Shown in pieces: positions 6,922-14,092 of a stretch of 64,000 bases of DNA. Positions within the stretch are counted from its first letter, which is position 1; every line of letters starts with the position of its first letter. The stretch covers positions 26,427-90,426 of the forward strand of contig CAMAUZ010000023.1 in assembly GCA_945861535.1 (NCBI GenBank), read 5' to 3'. Made by a program: the position numbers and the translations under genes. This DNA is from Akkermansia muciniphila. GTDB lineage: Bacteria; Verrucomicrobiota; Verrucomicrobiia; Limisphaerales; BJHT01. A model generated the notes under the pieces. The model was given only the letters and a program-made list of their open reading frames with translations, was not told the origin of the DNA and ran no database searches.

Positions 6922-9900
6922 GGCTCCTCAAACAAATACTCGAGGTCCGTCTGCGACAAGCTGCGCGCGAACCCCTCCTCGCCGAGCACGTCCGCGATGG
7001 TCTGCGCCTTGCGTTGCTGGAGGTCGTAGATTTTTTCCTCGACCGTGCCCGGCGCGATCAGGCGGTACGCATTGACCGTCTGCGTCTGGCCAATGCGATG
7101 CGAACGGTCGATGGCCTGCGCCTCGACCGCCGGATTCCACCACGGATCGTAGAGCACCACGTAGCTGGCGTTGGTCAGGTTCAGCCCCGTGCCCGCCGCG
7201 CGCAGGCTCAGCAGGAACACACACGGATTCGGATCGTCCTGGAACGCCTGCACCACTTCTTGCCGCTCCTTCGTCATGCCGGTGAGCAGGTGAATCGGAA
7301 TCTGCCGCGCCACGCACTCGGCCTCGAGCAGCTTGAGCATTTGTACAAATTGACTGAACACGAGCACCTTGTGGCCCTGCGCCAGCAACGGCTCGAGCAG
7401 CTCGAAGAGCGTGTCGGTTTTGCCCGACGCCGTGTCGCTGCCGACGAGCTGCGGATGACAGCAGATCTGCCGCAGCCGCGTGAGCGCCGCGAGCACGTGC
7501 ATGCGGCTTTTGGCCACGCCCTGTTGCGCGACGGCCTGCTGGATCTGATCCCGGCTGCGGCGCAGCTCGGCGAGATAAAGCTTCCGTTGATCCTCGCCGA
7601 GATCGCAGTCGCGCCGCACCTCGATGCGCTCCGGCAAATCCTTCGCGACCTGGTGCTTCAAGCGCCGGATCATCAGCGGCCGCAATTTCGCCGCGAGCCG
7701 CCGCCGGCCGATGCGCTGCTGCCCCACCGCCGCCTCGTCCGTGCCGCGCGGCTCATAGACCTCGACGAACTTCTCCTGCGTGCCCAGATAACCCGGCTGG
7801 ATGAAATCCGTGATGCTCCACAAATCCAGCAGTCGGTTTTCCAGCGGCGTGCCCGTGAGGCACAGGCGCTGGTCGGACTTAAGCTGCTTGACGGACACCG
7901 TCACCTGCGCGCTCGGGTTTTTGATGAACTGCGCCTCGTCGAGAATGACCACGCTGAACTGGAATTTCTGCAGCGCCTCGAGGTCGCGCCGGAGCAGCGC
8001 GTAGTTCGTCACGATCAAGTCGTGCTGCGGGATTTGTTTGCGCAAATTGTGCCGCGCCGCGCCGCTTTCCAGCACCAGCACCTTGAGATGCGGCGTGAAG
8101 CGCTCGGCCTCGCGCCGCCAGTTGTGCAGCACCGACGCCGGGCAGATGACCAGCGCGGGCTTGCGCTCGTGCCCCTTGCGTTCGCGCAGCCACGTGAGCC
8201 ACGTCAGCGTCTGCAAGGTTTTCCCAAGGCCCATGTCGTCCGCCAAAATGCCGCCCAGTTTCGAGTCGGTGAGATGACAGAGAAACTCGAAGCCCTCGCG
8301 CTGATACGGTCGTAGCTCGGCCTGCACCAGCGCAGGCAGCGCCACCGCCGGCACGGCCTTGAAATTCGCCAACCGCTCGCGCAGCGCGACGATCTCGGAG
8401 TTGGAGGCGAACTTCTGGAAGCCGTTTTCATCCAGATGCGCCACCTGGTTCAGGTTTACCCGCTGCGGCACCGCGGAGAGATTGTCCACGCTCAGGTCCG
8501 CCATCGCCTCGTGCGCCGTCGAGACCGCGCGGCTGTCCAGCTCGACCCAGCCGGCGTCGGGCAGGTTCACGAACCGCCCCGTCGCGCTCTGCAACCGCTG
8601 CAAATCCGCCGGGCTGAGCTTCAGCCCTTCCTGCTCCCACTCGGCCGAGACCGTGAACCAGTCGATGCCGCTGCTGCGCACCACGATTTGCGGCCGCAAC
8701 TGCCGCGGCGTGAGAAACAGCCGGTGAAACGCGGGATTGCCCAGATACTGCGCGCCCGCCGGCCGCTTCGACCACTGCTCGGCCAGCGAACTCAGAAACG
8801 TCTCGTTCGCGTCGCCCACCCACACGCCCGGCTCGGACGCAAACCAGTCCAGCCGCCGCAACCACGCCGCCGCCTCGTCCAGGCGCGGGTCCTCAAGCAC
8901 CTGCGGCTGCGCATCGGCGCGCCCGTTCAGTCCCGGGCCGGCCTGACCGCCGCCGGCACCGCTGCCATGCACCGGCTCCGGCAGCCATTCGCGGCCGTTC
9001 CACTGCCACAGGCTCTGGTCGCGTTCGCTGCGCGCCAGCAGCCGGAGCCGCACCGTCGCATCGCTCATCTCGAACAAAAATTCCGGCACCGCCGGATGCA
9101 CCGAGCACAGCTCCTCCCACTGTTTCCCGCTCGCCGCCTGCGTCCGCCGCAGGTTCATCCGCAGCCGCGCGCTCAGGCGCGTGACCGGCACCGCGGGCGA
9201 CTGCGACCAATGACTGAGCAGCTCCTCCGGCGGCGCATTGCGGAGCAGATAAAACGCGCTGCCCACCAGCACCAACGGCGGCCGCCCGCCAAAGAACCGC
9301 GCCTCCTCCAGCGCGTGGTCAGTACCGTCCGGCAAGGTCAGCCGGTGCGTGAACTGCAAGCCGATGTCGCGCGGGTCCAGATGCGGTTTCAGAAACACCA
9401 CCTCGCCGTGGAAGCTCGCGGGCGTGTGCTGCGCGACCAGTTCGATCCGCGGGTAATGCCCCCAACGCACCAGCCATTGCAACAACTCCGCGCCCGTCAG
9501 CGTGAGTTCCTCCACCTCGCCGTCGCGCCCTTCAAAAATCTGCGCCAGCCATTCGAGAAACTCCCAGTCCGCCGGCGCGAACAGCTCCTGCTCGTGCGTC
9601 GAGCGCGTCGTCAGCTCGACCAGCTCCGCGACCGTGCGCCCCTTCTCGCCTGAACGCGGCCGGAACAGATTGAACCGCACCGCCAGCGTGTGCAGCGCCG
9701 AATCCGCCGCCGGCCGCACTTCCCCCAGCACCCGCAACGACGCCCGCGGCCCGTCCAGATGCGCCGGCGCGGGCGGAAACATCCAGTGCTCCATCACCTC
9801 CATGACCTTCTGCTCCTGCTCGGCCTGCTCCATCTCGGCGAACCGCTCCAGATTCGCATGGCCGTTCAGCTCCGTCGGCACCGGCCGTTTGGCCCGCAGA

Positions 9901-10226
9901 AAAACCGCCGCCAACGCCTCGAGCCGCTCCGGCCCGCGCGCCGCCAGCACCCGCGGCCACCAGTCCTGCGCCGTGAAATCCTTCCGCGACAGCGACAGCT
10001 TCTCGAAATAATCCTCCAGCAGCAGCCACGCCCGCTGGCCGTCCGCACAGGTCGAAAAAATCCGCAGCAACTCCGCCCGCGCCGCGACCTTCTCCTTCGA
10101 GTCGGACAGCTCGCGCCGCAAATCCGCCAGCGCGCCATACGTCTGCGACAGCACCGAGTGGTGCGCGTCGTACTTCGTCGTGGCCAGCCGCGGGGCCTTG
10201 CCGTTCTTGGTCGAAATTTTTGCCAT
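6918..10226 (-). CDS. SNF2/RapA-family DEAD-like helicase (DNA-dependent ATPase)
   Basis: 1102 residues. The N-terminal half (about 1-600) is a poorly conserved, bacterial SNF2-associated region without recognisable Cys-rich SWIM ligands. The motor starts near residue 640: motif I DDMGLGKT near 660, motif II DEAQ (VILDEAQFIKN) near 770, motif III LTGTPLENR near 800. The second RecA lobe (about 925-1085) includes GTGLNLTNAS and the Arg-finger motif QAIDRSHRIGQ. Such proteins translocate on duplex DNA and remodel nucleoprotein. There is no linked restriction, BREX or Druantin gene, so a defence role is not indicated. It overlaps the downstream membrane-protein gene by four bases. Confidence 0.93.
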   Translation of the reverse strand: MAKISTKNGKAPRLATTKYDAHHSVLSQTYGALADLRRELSDSKEKVAARAELLRIFSTCADGQRAWLLLEDYFEKLSLSRKDFTAQDWWPRVLAARGPERLEALAAVFLRAKRPVPTELNGHANLERFAEMEQAEQEQKVMEVMEHWMFPPAPAHLDGPRASLRVLGEVRPAADSALHTLAVRFNLFRPRSGEKGRTVAELVELTTRSTHEQELFAPADWEFLEWLAQIFEGRDGEVEELTLTGAELLQWLVRWGHYPRIELVAQHTPASFHGEVVFLKPHLDPRDIGLQFTHRLTLPDGTDHALEEARFFGGRPPLVLVGSAFYLLRNAPPEELLSHWSQSPAVPVTRLSARLRMNLRRTQAASGKQWEELCSVHPAVPEFLFEMSDATVRLRLLARSERDQSLWQWNGREWLPEPVHGSGAGGGQAGPGLNGRADAQPQVLEDPRLDEAAAWLRRLDWFASEPGVWVGDANETFLSSLAEQWSKRPAGAQYLGNPAFHRLFLTPRQLRPQIVVRSSGIDWFTVSAEWEQEGLKLSPADLQRLQSATGRFVNLPDAGWVELDSRAVSTAHEAMADLSVDNLSAVPQRVNLNQVAHLDENGFQKFASNSEIVALRERLANFKAVPAVALPALVQAELRPYQREGFEFLCHLTDSKLGGILADDMGLGKTLQTLTWLTWLRERKGHERKPALVICPASVLHNWRREAERFTPHLKVLVLESGAARHNLRKQIPQHDLIVTNYALLRRDLEALQKFQFSVVILDEAQFIKNPSAQVTVSVKQLKSDQRLCLTGTPLENRLLDLWSITDFIQPGYLGTQEKFVEVYEPRGTDEAAVGQQRIGRRRLAAKLRPLMIRRLKHQVAKDLPERIEVRRDCDLGEDQRKLYLAELRRSRDQIQQAVAQQGVAKSRMHVLAALTRLRQICCHPQLVGSDTASGKTDTLFELLEPLLAQGHKVLVFSQFVQMLKLLEAECVARQIPIHLLTGMTKERQEVVQAFQDDPNPCVFLLSLRAAGTGLNLTNASYVVLYDPWWNPAVEAQAIDRSHRIGQTQTVNAYRLIAPGTVEEKIYDLQQRKAQTIADVLGEEGFARSLSQTDLEYLFEEP

Positions 10227-10346
10227 GTTACAAAACTAATTCACCGCCCCGGTCCGCCGGGGCTGGTCGTCACCCGGCCACAGTCTGTTTCCCATTGGCA
10301 AAACGCGCCGCCGCACATCCCTGCCGGCTTCCGCTGCCTCCCTGCC

Positions 10347-11528
10347 TCAGACCTTCCCGATCCATTTCCGGTCGTCCCACACCGCCTTCAGCGACGTGAG
10401 ATTCCGTCCATCAAAAATATTCCCCGCCGCCGCGCCCAGCCGCCCGCGCTTCAGATTGTTCCACGCGTCGCTGGCGCTGATCGCCACGAACTGCAGCACG
10501 CTCGGGTCGCGGTAACAATCAATCATGCACCGTGTGCAGCCGTCGCGGATCAGCTTGCCCTGGTCGAACTCGTAAATGTTGCACATCGGCGTCTCCCAAA
10601 AGTGGCAGCGATACAGGTTCAAATGCCAGTCGAGATAGAAATATTTGTGGCCCCCGAGACAGCCGAACTTCTCCTTCTCCCCGCGCAGATGCCGCTGCAT
10701 CTCGTCCAGCGACTCGGTCGGATTCACCACCGGGAACCCGCTGTTCCGCTTCATCCGCTTGATGTTCTCAAACAGCGCGATCAACTCCTCCCGGTTGAAA
10801 TTCACCAGCCCGCTGTCGCTGAAACTCAGATAGCTGCTCTGCAACGCCGTCAGCGGATAGCTGAACGTGCAGCTCGTGAAACCCACCGACTCCAGAAACT
10901 CCGGCAGCTTCTCGTAATCCTCGATCAGCCGGCTCGCCGTGATGCTCGCCGTCGTCTGGATGCCCACCGATTGGAAAAACTCGTTCGCCCGTTTGATCTT
11001 CCGGCACACGTCCGGCAGCCCGCGGTTCTTCTCATGCTTCGCCACGTCATGCGCATCGATCGACATGATCACGCTCGTCAGCCCGTCGCCGGCCAGTTCG
11101 CGCATGTTCCGCTCGTTCCACAGCCCGCCGTTGGTGCAGATCATCGGGTGAATCCCCCGCTCCGCCGCGTATCGCACCATCGCCCGCAAATCCCGATGCA
11201 CCATCGGCTCGCCCCCGACGAACAGCAGATAGCCGATGTGATTGCGCACACTGATGTCGATCACGTCCTGCGCCTCCTCGAGCGTCACGCTCCGCCGCGC
11301 CTTGGGATCAAACTTCGAGCGCGCGAATCCGCAGAACCCGCAGTCCGCATTGCAGATATTGGTGATCGCAAACTGGAGATACCCCGGCCCGCCATGCTCC
11401 AGCACCTCGCCCAGCAGCCGGAAAACCCCCTTCTTCGGCCGCACCACCGGCTGTGAAAAATCCGTCGTCCGACGCGCCGCCGCCACGGCGGACGGGGCGG
11501 CGGGGGTGTGAGAAGTAATCGCGCTCAT
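10347..11528 (-). CDS. Radical SAM protein with Cys-rich C-terminal (SPASM-like) region
   Basis: 393 residues. The radical SAM cluster motif C59-x3-C63-x2-C66 (CNADCGFC) is followed by GGEP (FVGGEPMVH), the SAM-binding element. The C-terminal third has further cysteines (FGCLGG, YRCHF, PMCNI, GCTRCMIDC) arranged as in SPASM or twitch auxiliary Fe-S domains. It is likely a cytosolic iron-sulfur enzyme modifying a small molecule, lipid head group or peptide. Neighbours give no substrate: a SNF2 gene lies downstream across 120 bases and a divergent HEPN gene upstream. No small Cys/Gly-rich precursor peptide was seen within 500 bases. The hopanoid HpnH family is a possible relative but is not demonstrated. 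Confidence 0.82.
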   Translation of the reverse strand: MSAITSHTPAAPSAVAAARRTTDFSQPVVRPKKGVFRLLGEVLEHGGPGYLQFAITNICNADCGFCGFARSKFDPKARRSVTLEEAQDVIDISVRNHIGYLLFVGGEPMVHRDLRAMVRYAAERGIHPMICTNGGLWNERNMRELAGDGLTSVIMSIDAHDVAKHEKNRGLPDVCRKIKRANEFFQSVGIQTTASITASRLIEDYEKLPEFLESVGFTSCTFSYPLTALQSSYLSFSDSGLVNFNREELIALFENIKRMKRNSGFPVVNPTESLDEMQRHLRGEKEKFGCLGGHKYFYLDWHLNLYRCHFWETPMCNIYEFDQGKLIRDGCTRCMIDCYRDPSVLQFVAISASDAWNNLKRGRLGAAAGNIFDGRNLTSLKAVWDDRKWIGKV

Positions 11529-11666
11529 TCCAAATTTTGCCCATCATCCGACACGCCCACCCTGCGTTTGTCAGCAACGAAAATGGTCCGCGTTGGAATT
11601 CCGGGCGCTGGGAAAAACTATCCGCCAAAACCTGCCCGCGCTTAACTGCGGCCGGCAAAACCAACC

Positions 11667-12098
11667 ATGAGCCTTCGCACCGAACATCTCGCCCGTTGCG
11701 TCCAGACCTTGGAAATATCGCTGGCCCGGCTGGAGTCCGCGGAGGCCGGCACCATTGATTACGAGATTTATCGCAACGCCGTGGTGAAAGGAATTGAACT
11801 CACCCTCGAAACCGCCGGCAACCTGCTGCGCAAAGCGATCAAGGATTACGTGGGCAACCCCCGGGCGGTGAATGAACTCACCTACAAGGACATTTTCCGC
11901 CACGCCGCGAAACACGGCTTGCTCGAACCGGCGCTGATCCAGCGCTGGTTCACCTACCGGGACAATCGCAACGACACCGCGCACGATTACGGCGTGGCCT
12001 TGGCCGAAGAAACCCTCCGGCTGCTCCCCGCCTTCATCGCCGACGCCCGTTCGCTGGAAACCATCCTCCGGGAGAAACTGGGCCATGCCGAAACTTGA
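11667..12098 (+). CDS. HEPN-domain protein (HepT/HI0074-type), toxin half of a HEPN-MNT pair
   Basis: 143 residues, all-helical. The HEPN motif R-x4-6-H is visible as RNDTAHDYG near residue 110, preceded by WFTYRD. HI0074/HepT family proteins bind a partner nucleotidyltransferase. In characterised pairs HepT is an RNase toxin inhibited by AMPylation near the RX4-6H motif; this is family knowledge, not shown here. The MNT gene follows with a 14-base overlap in a different frame, making a two-gene unit. A divergent radical SAM gene lies 138 bases upstream. The length is normal for the family. Confidence 0.88.
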   Translation: MSLRTEHLARCVQTLEISLARLESAEAGTIDYEIYRNAVVKGIELTLETAGNLLRKAIKDYVGNPRAVNELTYKDIFRHAAKHGLLEPALIQRWFTYRDNRNDTAHDYGVALAEETLRLLPAFIADARSLETILREKLGHAET

Positions 12099-12426
12099 TC
12101 TGCCGCCGGGTTGGTTGCGGATCGTCCGGGAACTGCTCGCCACGCACGTCCCGGATGCCGTCGAGTGGGCCTACGGCAGCCGGGTCAGCGGCGGCTCGCA
12201 TCCCGGCAGCAACCTTGATCTCGTGCTGCGCCACCCCGGCGATCTCCGCGCCGAGCATTCCGGGCGGCACCGGCTGCTCGCTGCGCTCCACGAGAGCGAC
12301 CTTCCCATCCTCGTGGAAGTCCACGATTGGGCGCGCCTCCCGGAGAGTTTTCACCGCGAAATCGAGCGCGCGCACCTGGTCGTGCAGGAACCGGCGCTCG
12401 CGGGCGCAGGTCCCACCAGATCGTAA
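12085..12426 (+). CDS. Minimal nucleotidyltransferase (MNT), antitoxin half, degenerate DxD
   Basis: 113 residues of the MntA/polymerase-beta-like family. The signature GS-x10-D-x-D starts at GSRVSGGSHPGS near residue 31, but the first metal-binding Asp is replaced: the sequence reads SNLDL rather than SDLDL. A later acidic residue in VEVHDWARLP could be the third ligand. In AMPylating MntA antitoxins both Asp residues hold Mg-ATP, so activity may be reduced and inhibition may rely on binding alone. It overlaps hepT by 14 bases and has no further downstream partner. Confidence 0.85.
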   Translation: MPKLDLPPGWLRIVRELLATHVPDAVEWAYGSRVSGGSHPGSNLDLVLRHPGDLRAEHSGRHRLLAALHESDLPILVEVHDWARLPESFHREIERAHLVVQEPALAGAGPTRS

Positions 12427-12537
12427 CGCTGCATCCGACCAGACCAGTCAATCGCCGCTGCGCGGAGGCCGGCTAGGGGATGGGCACGAAGCGGAAGTTC
12501 GGGTTGTCGCGCGATGGCGGGCGGCGACGCTTCAACC

Positions 12538-12650
12538 TGGAAACGGCAGTCGGGTTGAACCACGAAAGACACGAAAGACACGAAAAGCCGGAAAAAAGGG
12601 AGGAAACGTGGTCGCTCAACATCCCAGTAACTCACCCGCCATCCCGATCA
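12538..12650. repeat. Dispersed repeat with CCACGAAAGACACGAAA core, copy 1
   Basis: About 110 bases shared with 21187-21300: GGAAACGGCAGTCGGGTTG, the tandem ACGAAAGAC units, GTGGTCGCTC, ACATCCCA and TAACTCACCCGCCA in the same order. The copies differ by scattered substitutions and small indels. The 3' end of the 48-residue ORF below lies in it. Confidence 0.7.
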
Positions 12651-12762
12651 ACCCGCCGACGACCGCGCCGAGCACTGTCAGCAGGAACGTGATCCCGCAG
12701 CCGGCGAGGCCCAGCAATGAAGCGGGAGCGGGCGTTGGCGTGGGTGGTGGCGAGTGGCTCAT
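12616..12762 (-). CDS. 48-residue membrane peptide, translationally coupled
   Basis: Too short for the ORF track. ATG at 12760-12762 overlaps the TGA of the lipoprotein gene (12759-12761) as ATGA. The peptide has a Pro-rich cytoplasmic start (MSHSPPPTPTPAPAS) and one membrane helix (ITFLLTVLGAVVGGLIGMAG), and ends GELLGC. It continues the chain of 1-4 base junctions that starts at the kinase gene, which supports it being real. Its last codons lie in a dispersed repeat, so the C-terminus may have been acquired from repeat DNA. Function unknown. Confidence 0.55.
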   Translation of the reverse strand: MSHSPPPTPTPAPASLLGLAGCGITFLLTVLGAVVGGLIGMAGELLGC

Positions 12763-13112
12763 TTTCCCAGCGGCGCTTTCAAAATCTCCACGCCGTCCGC
12801 GATCACGGTGAGCGCGCCGCCGGAGACGGTGACATCGAACTTTTTCGCCCCTGTGGGAACTTTGGCGGCCTCCTTTTCGTTCACGAGCACCTGCTCTCGG
12901 TCGATCACGATACGATGATCGGTGAGGTGCAGAACAAATTTATCCTCCTCCGTTTTTGCGAAGGTGGCCGGCCTGTCCGCGATGAGATGAATCTCGCGGC
13001 CTCGGTTGCTCAAGGTGATCACGGAGTTTTCCCGGACGCTAGGTTTGCAGCCGGCCGCGGCGAGCAGCGTGCAGCAGGCGAACGTGATGAGGCTGGTGTG
13101 GTTTGTTTTCAT
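12759..13112 (-). CDS. Small lipoprotein, paralogue of the one at 13727-14077
   Basis: The start at 13112 has GAGGGTG about five bases upstream and gives MKTNHTSLITFACCTLLAAAGCKPS, a lipoprotein signal with lipobox LAAAGC. The mature ~95 residues are predicted beta-rich: EDKFVLHLTDHRIVIDREQVLVNEK, then KKFDVTVSGGALTVIADG. The upstream lipoprotein has the same plan (DKFTVKLTGHEVVIDRERVLVDK; KKFEVIFDGVGLTVKGDG), so these are clear tandem paralogues. It lies between two small membrane proteins. The envelope role is unknown, but repeated linkage to a receptor-type kinase suggests a sensory or sensor-partner role (inference). Confidence 0.78.
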   Translation of the reverse strand: MKTNHTSLITFACCTLLAAAGCKPSVRENSVITLSNRGREIHLIADRPATFAKTEEDKFVLHLTDHRIVIDREQVLVNEKEAAKVPTGAKKFDVTVSGGALTVIADGVEILKAPLGK

Positions 13113-13116
13113 AAAA

Positions 13117-13491
13117 TCACCCTCGCGATGGCTGACGCGATTCCCTTCGCGCCTTCCGTTTCTGATACAAGTCCCCGGCGATGAAGCTGCACGCGAAGAG
13201 AACTGCGATGTCGGCGAGGAGGGAGCGCCAGTAAAAGCCGGGATAAAGCAAATCCCGGTTCGAGGATTTGGAACCCTGGGCGTAAGGCAGGCCGACGACC
13301 CAGAACGTTTTCGGAAACCCAACTTCGTATGCGTCCGGAGTGCCTGATTTGGGATCGGGAGAGTTATGGGTAAAGAAATACGAACTGACGTTGACCGCGA
13401 TGAAAAGGCCGAACGCCACGAAGAATCCGGTGAAGAAGTGTCTGTTGAACGTGAACGTCAGCAGGCCGGGTGGTTTGGTGTCAGGATTCAT
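13117..13491 (-). CDS. Two-helix membrane protein of unknown function
   Basis: 124 residues: membrane helix HFFTGFFVAFGLFIAVNVSSYFF near the N-terminus, an exported loop of about 50 residues (PKSGTPDAYEVGFPKTFWVVGLPYAQ), a second helix SLLADIAVLFACSFIAGDLY, and a very basic tail (KRKARRESRQ) that should stay in the cytoplasm. No family is recognised. The start codon overlaps the stop of the preceding 80-residue gene by four bases, and the lipoprotein starts four bases after the stop. Confidence 0.72.
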   Translation of the reverse strand: MNPDTKPPGLLTFTFNRHFFTGFFVAFGLFIAVNVSSYFFTHNSPDPKSGTPDAYEVGFPKTFWVVGLPYAQGSKSSNRDLLYPGFYWRSLLADIAVLFACSFIAGDLYQKRKARRESRQPSRG

Positions 13492-13730
13492 CGGTCAGGC
13501 GGGAGAGAATGCGAATTTGGAGCAGTGGTTTCAGTTTTTGGCGAATGAGCGCTCGCTGGCCGGGCTGTGAGCGAAGTCAATCCGCCCCAGTCGCCTCCCG
13601 CATCCCGGGAATTTGGGAGGGCGAAGATTGCGAACCCGCCGATGACCATGGCGACTAGCATCGCCACGATGCCCAGGGCGAGCATCACATTGGCGGCCCG
13701 ACGCGTGTTCGTTGGCGAGGCGTTGGTCAT
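13488..13730 (-). CDS. 80-residue single-helix membrane protein
   Basis: A short Asn/Thr-rich start, one membrane helix (VMLALGIVAMLVAMVIGGFAIFAL), and a hydrophilic Ser/Thr/Pro-rich tail. It is coupled by four-base overlaps on both sides (13488-13491 and 13727-13730). The overlap chain is the main evidence that it is a gene. Function unknown. Confidence 0.65.
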   Translation of the reverse strand: MTNASPTNTRRAANVMLALGIVAMLVAMVIGGFAIFALPNSRDAGGDWGGLTSLTARPASAHSPKTETTAPNSHSLPPDR

Positions 13731-14077
13731 TTGTTGAAAGGGGTTTCCATAATCATCGCGCCATCCCCCTTCACGGTGAGCCCGACGCCGTCAAAGATAA
13801 CCTCGAACTTTTTCGTGCCCGCCGGGACCGGCGCATGAATGGTTTTGTCCACGAGCACGCGCTCTCGGTCGATCACGACTTCGTGGCCGGTCAGCTTCAC
13901 GGTGAACTTGTCTTCTCCCGGTCCCACCCAAGCTCCGCCTTCTGCGCGAACATGTATGTGCCGGTCGCCGCTGATGGATTGGATGTCGGACATGCCGATG
14001 GGTTTTGGTTTGCAGCCCACGGCGGCGAGCAGCGTGCAGCAGGCGATGATGATGAGGTGTGTGTGTTTTGTTTTCAT
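13727..14077 (-). CDS. Small lipoprotein downstream of Ser/Thr kinase
   Basis: 116 residues; signal MKTKHTHLIIIACCTLLAAVGC with lipobox LAAVGC, then a beta-rich domain paralogous to that of the 12759-13112 lipoprotein. It begins 15 bases after the kinase stop (14093), with no room for a separate promoter, so co-transcription with the kinase is likely. Function unknown. Confidence 0.78.
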   Translation of the reverse strand: MKTKHTHLIIIACCTLLAAVGCKPKPIGMSDIQSISGDRHIHVRAEGGAWVGPGEDKFTVKLTGHEVVIDRERVLVDKTIHAPVPAGTKKFEVIFDGVGLTVKGDGAMIMETPFNK

Positions 14078-14092
14078 AAAAGCGAGCGCGGC

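Noticed and set aside
12480-12811. Plus-strand ORFs across the repeat at 12.5-12.8 kb
   Set aside because: Overlap repeat DNA and the coupled minus-strand lipoprotein genes.
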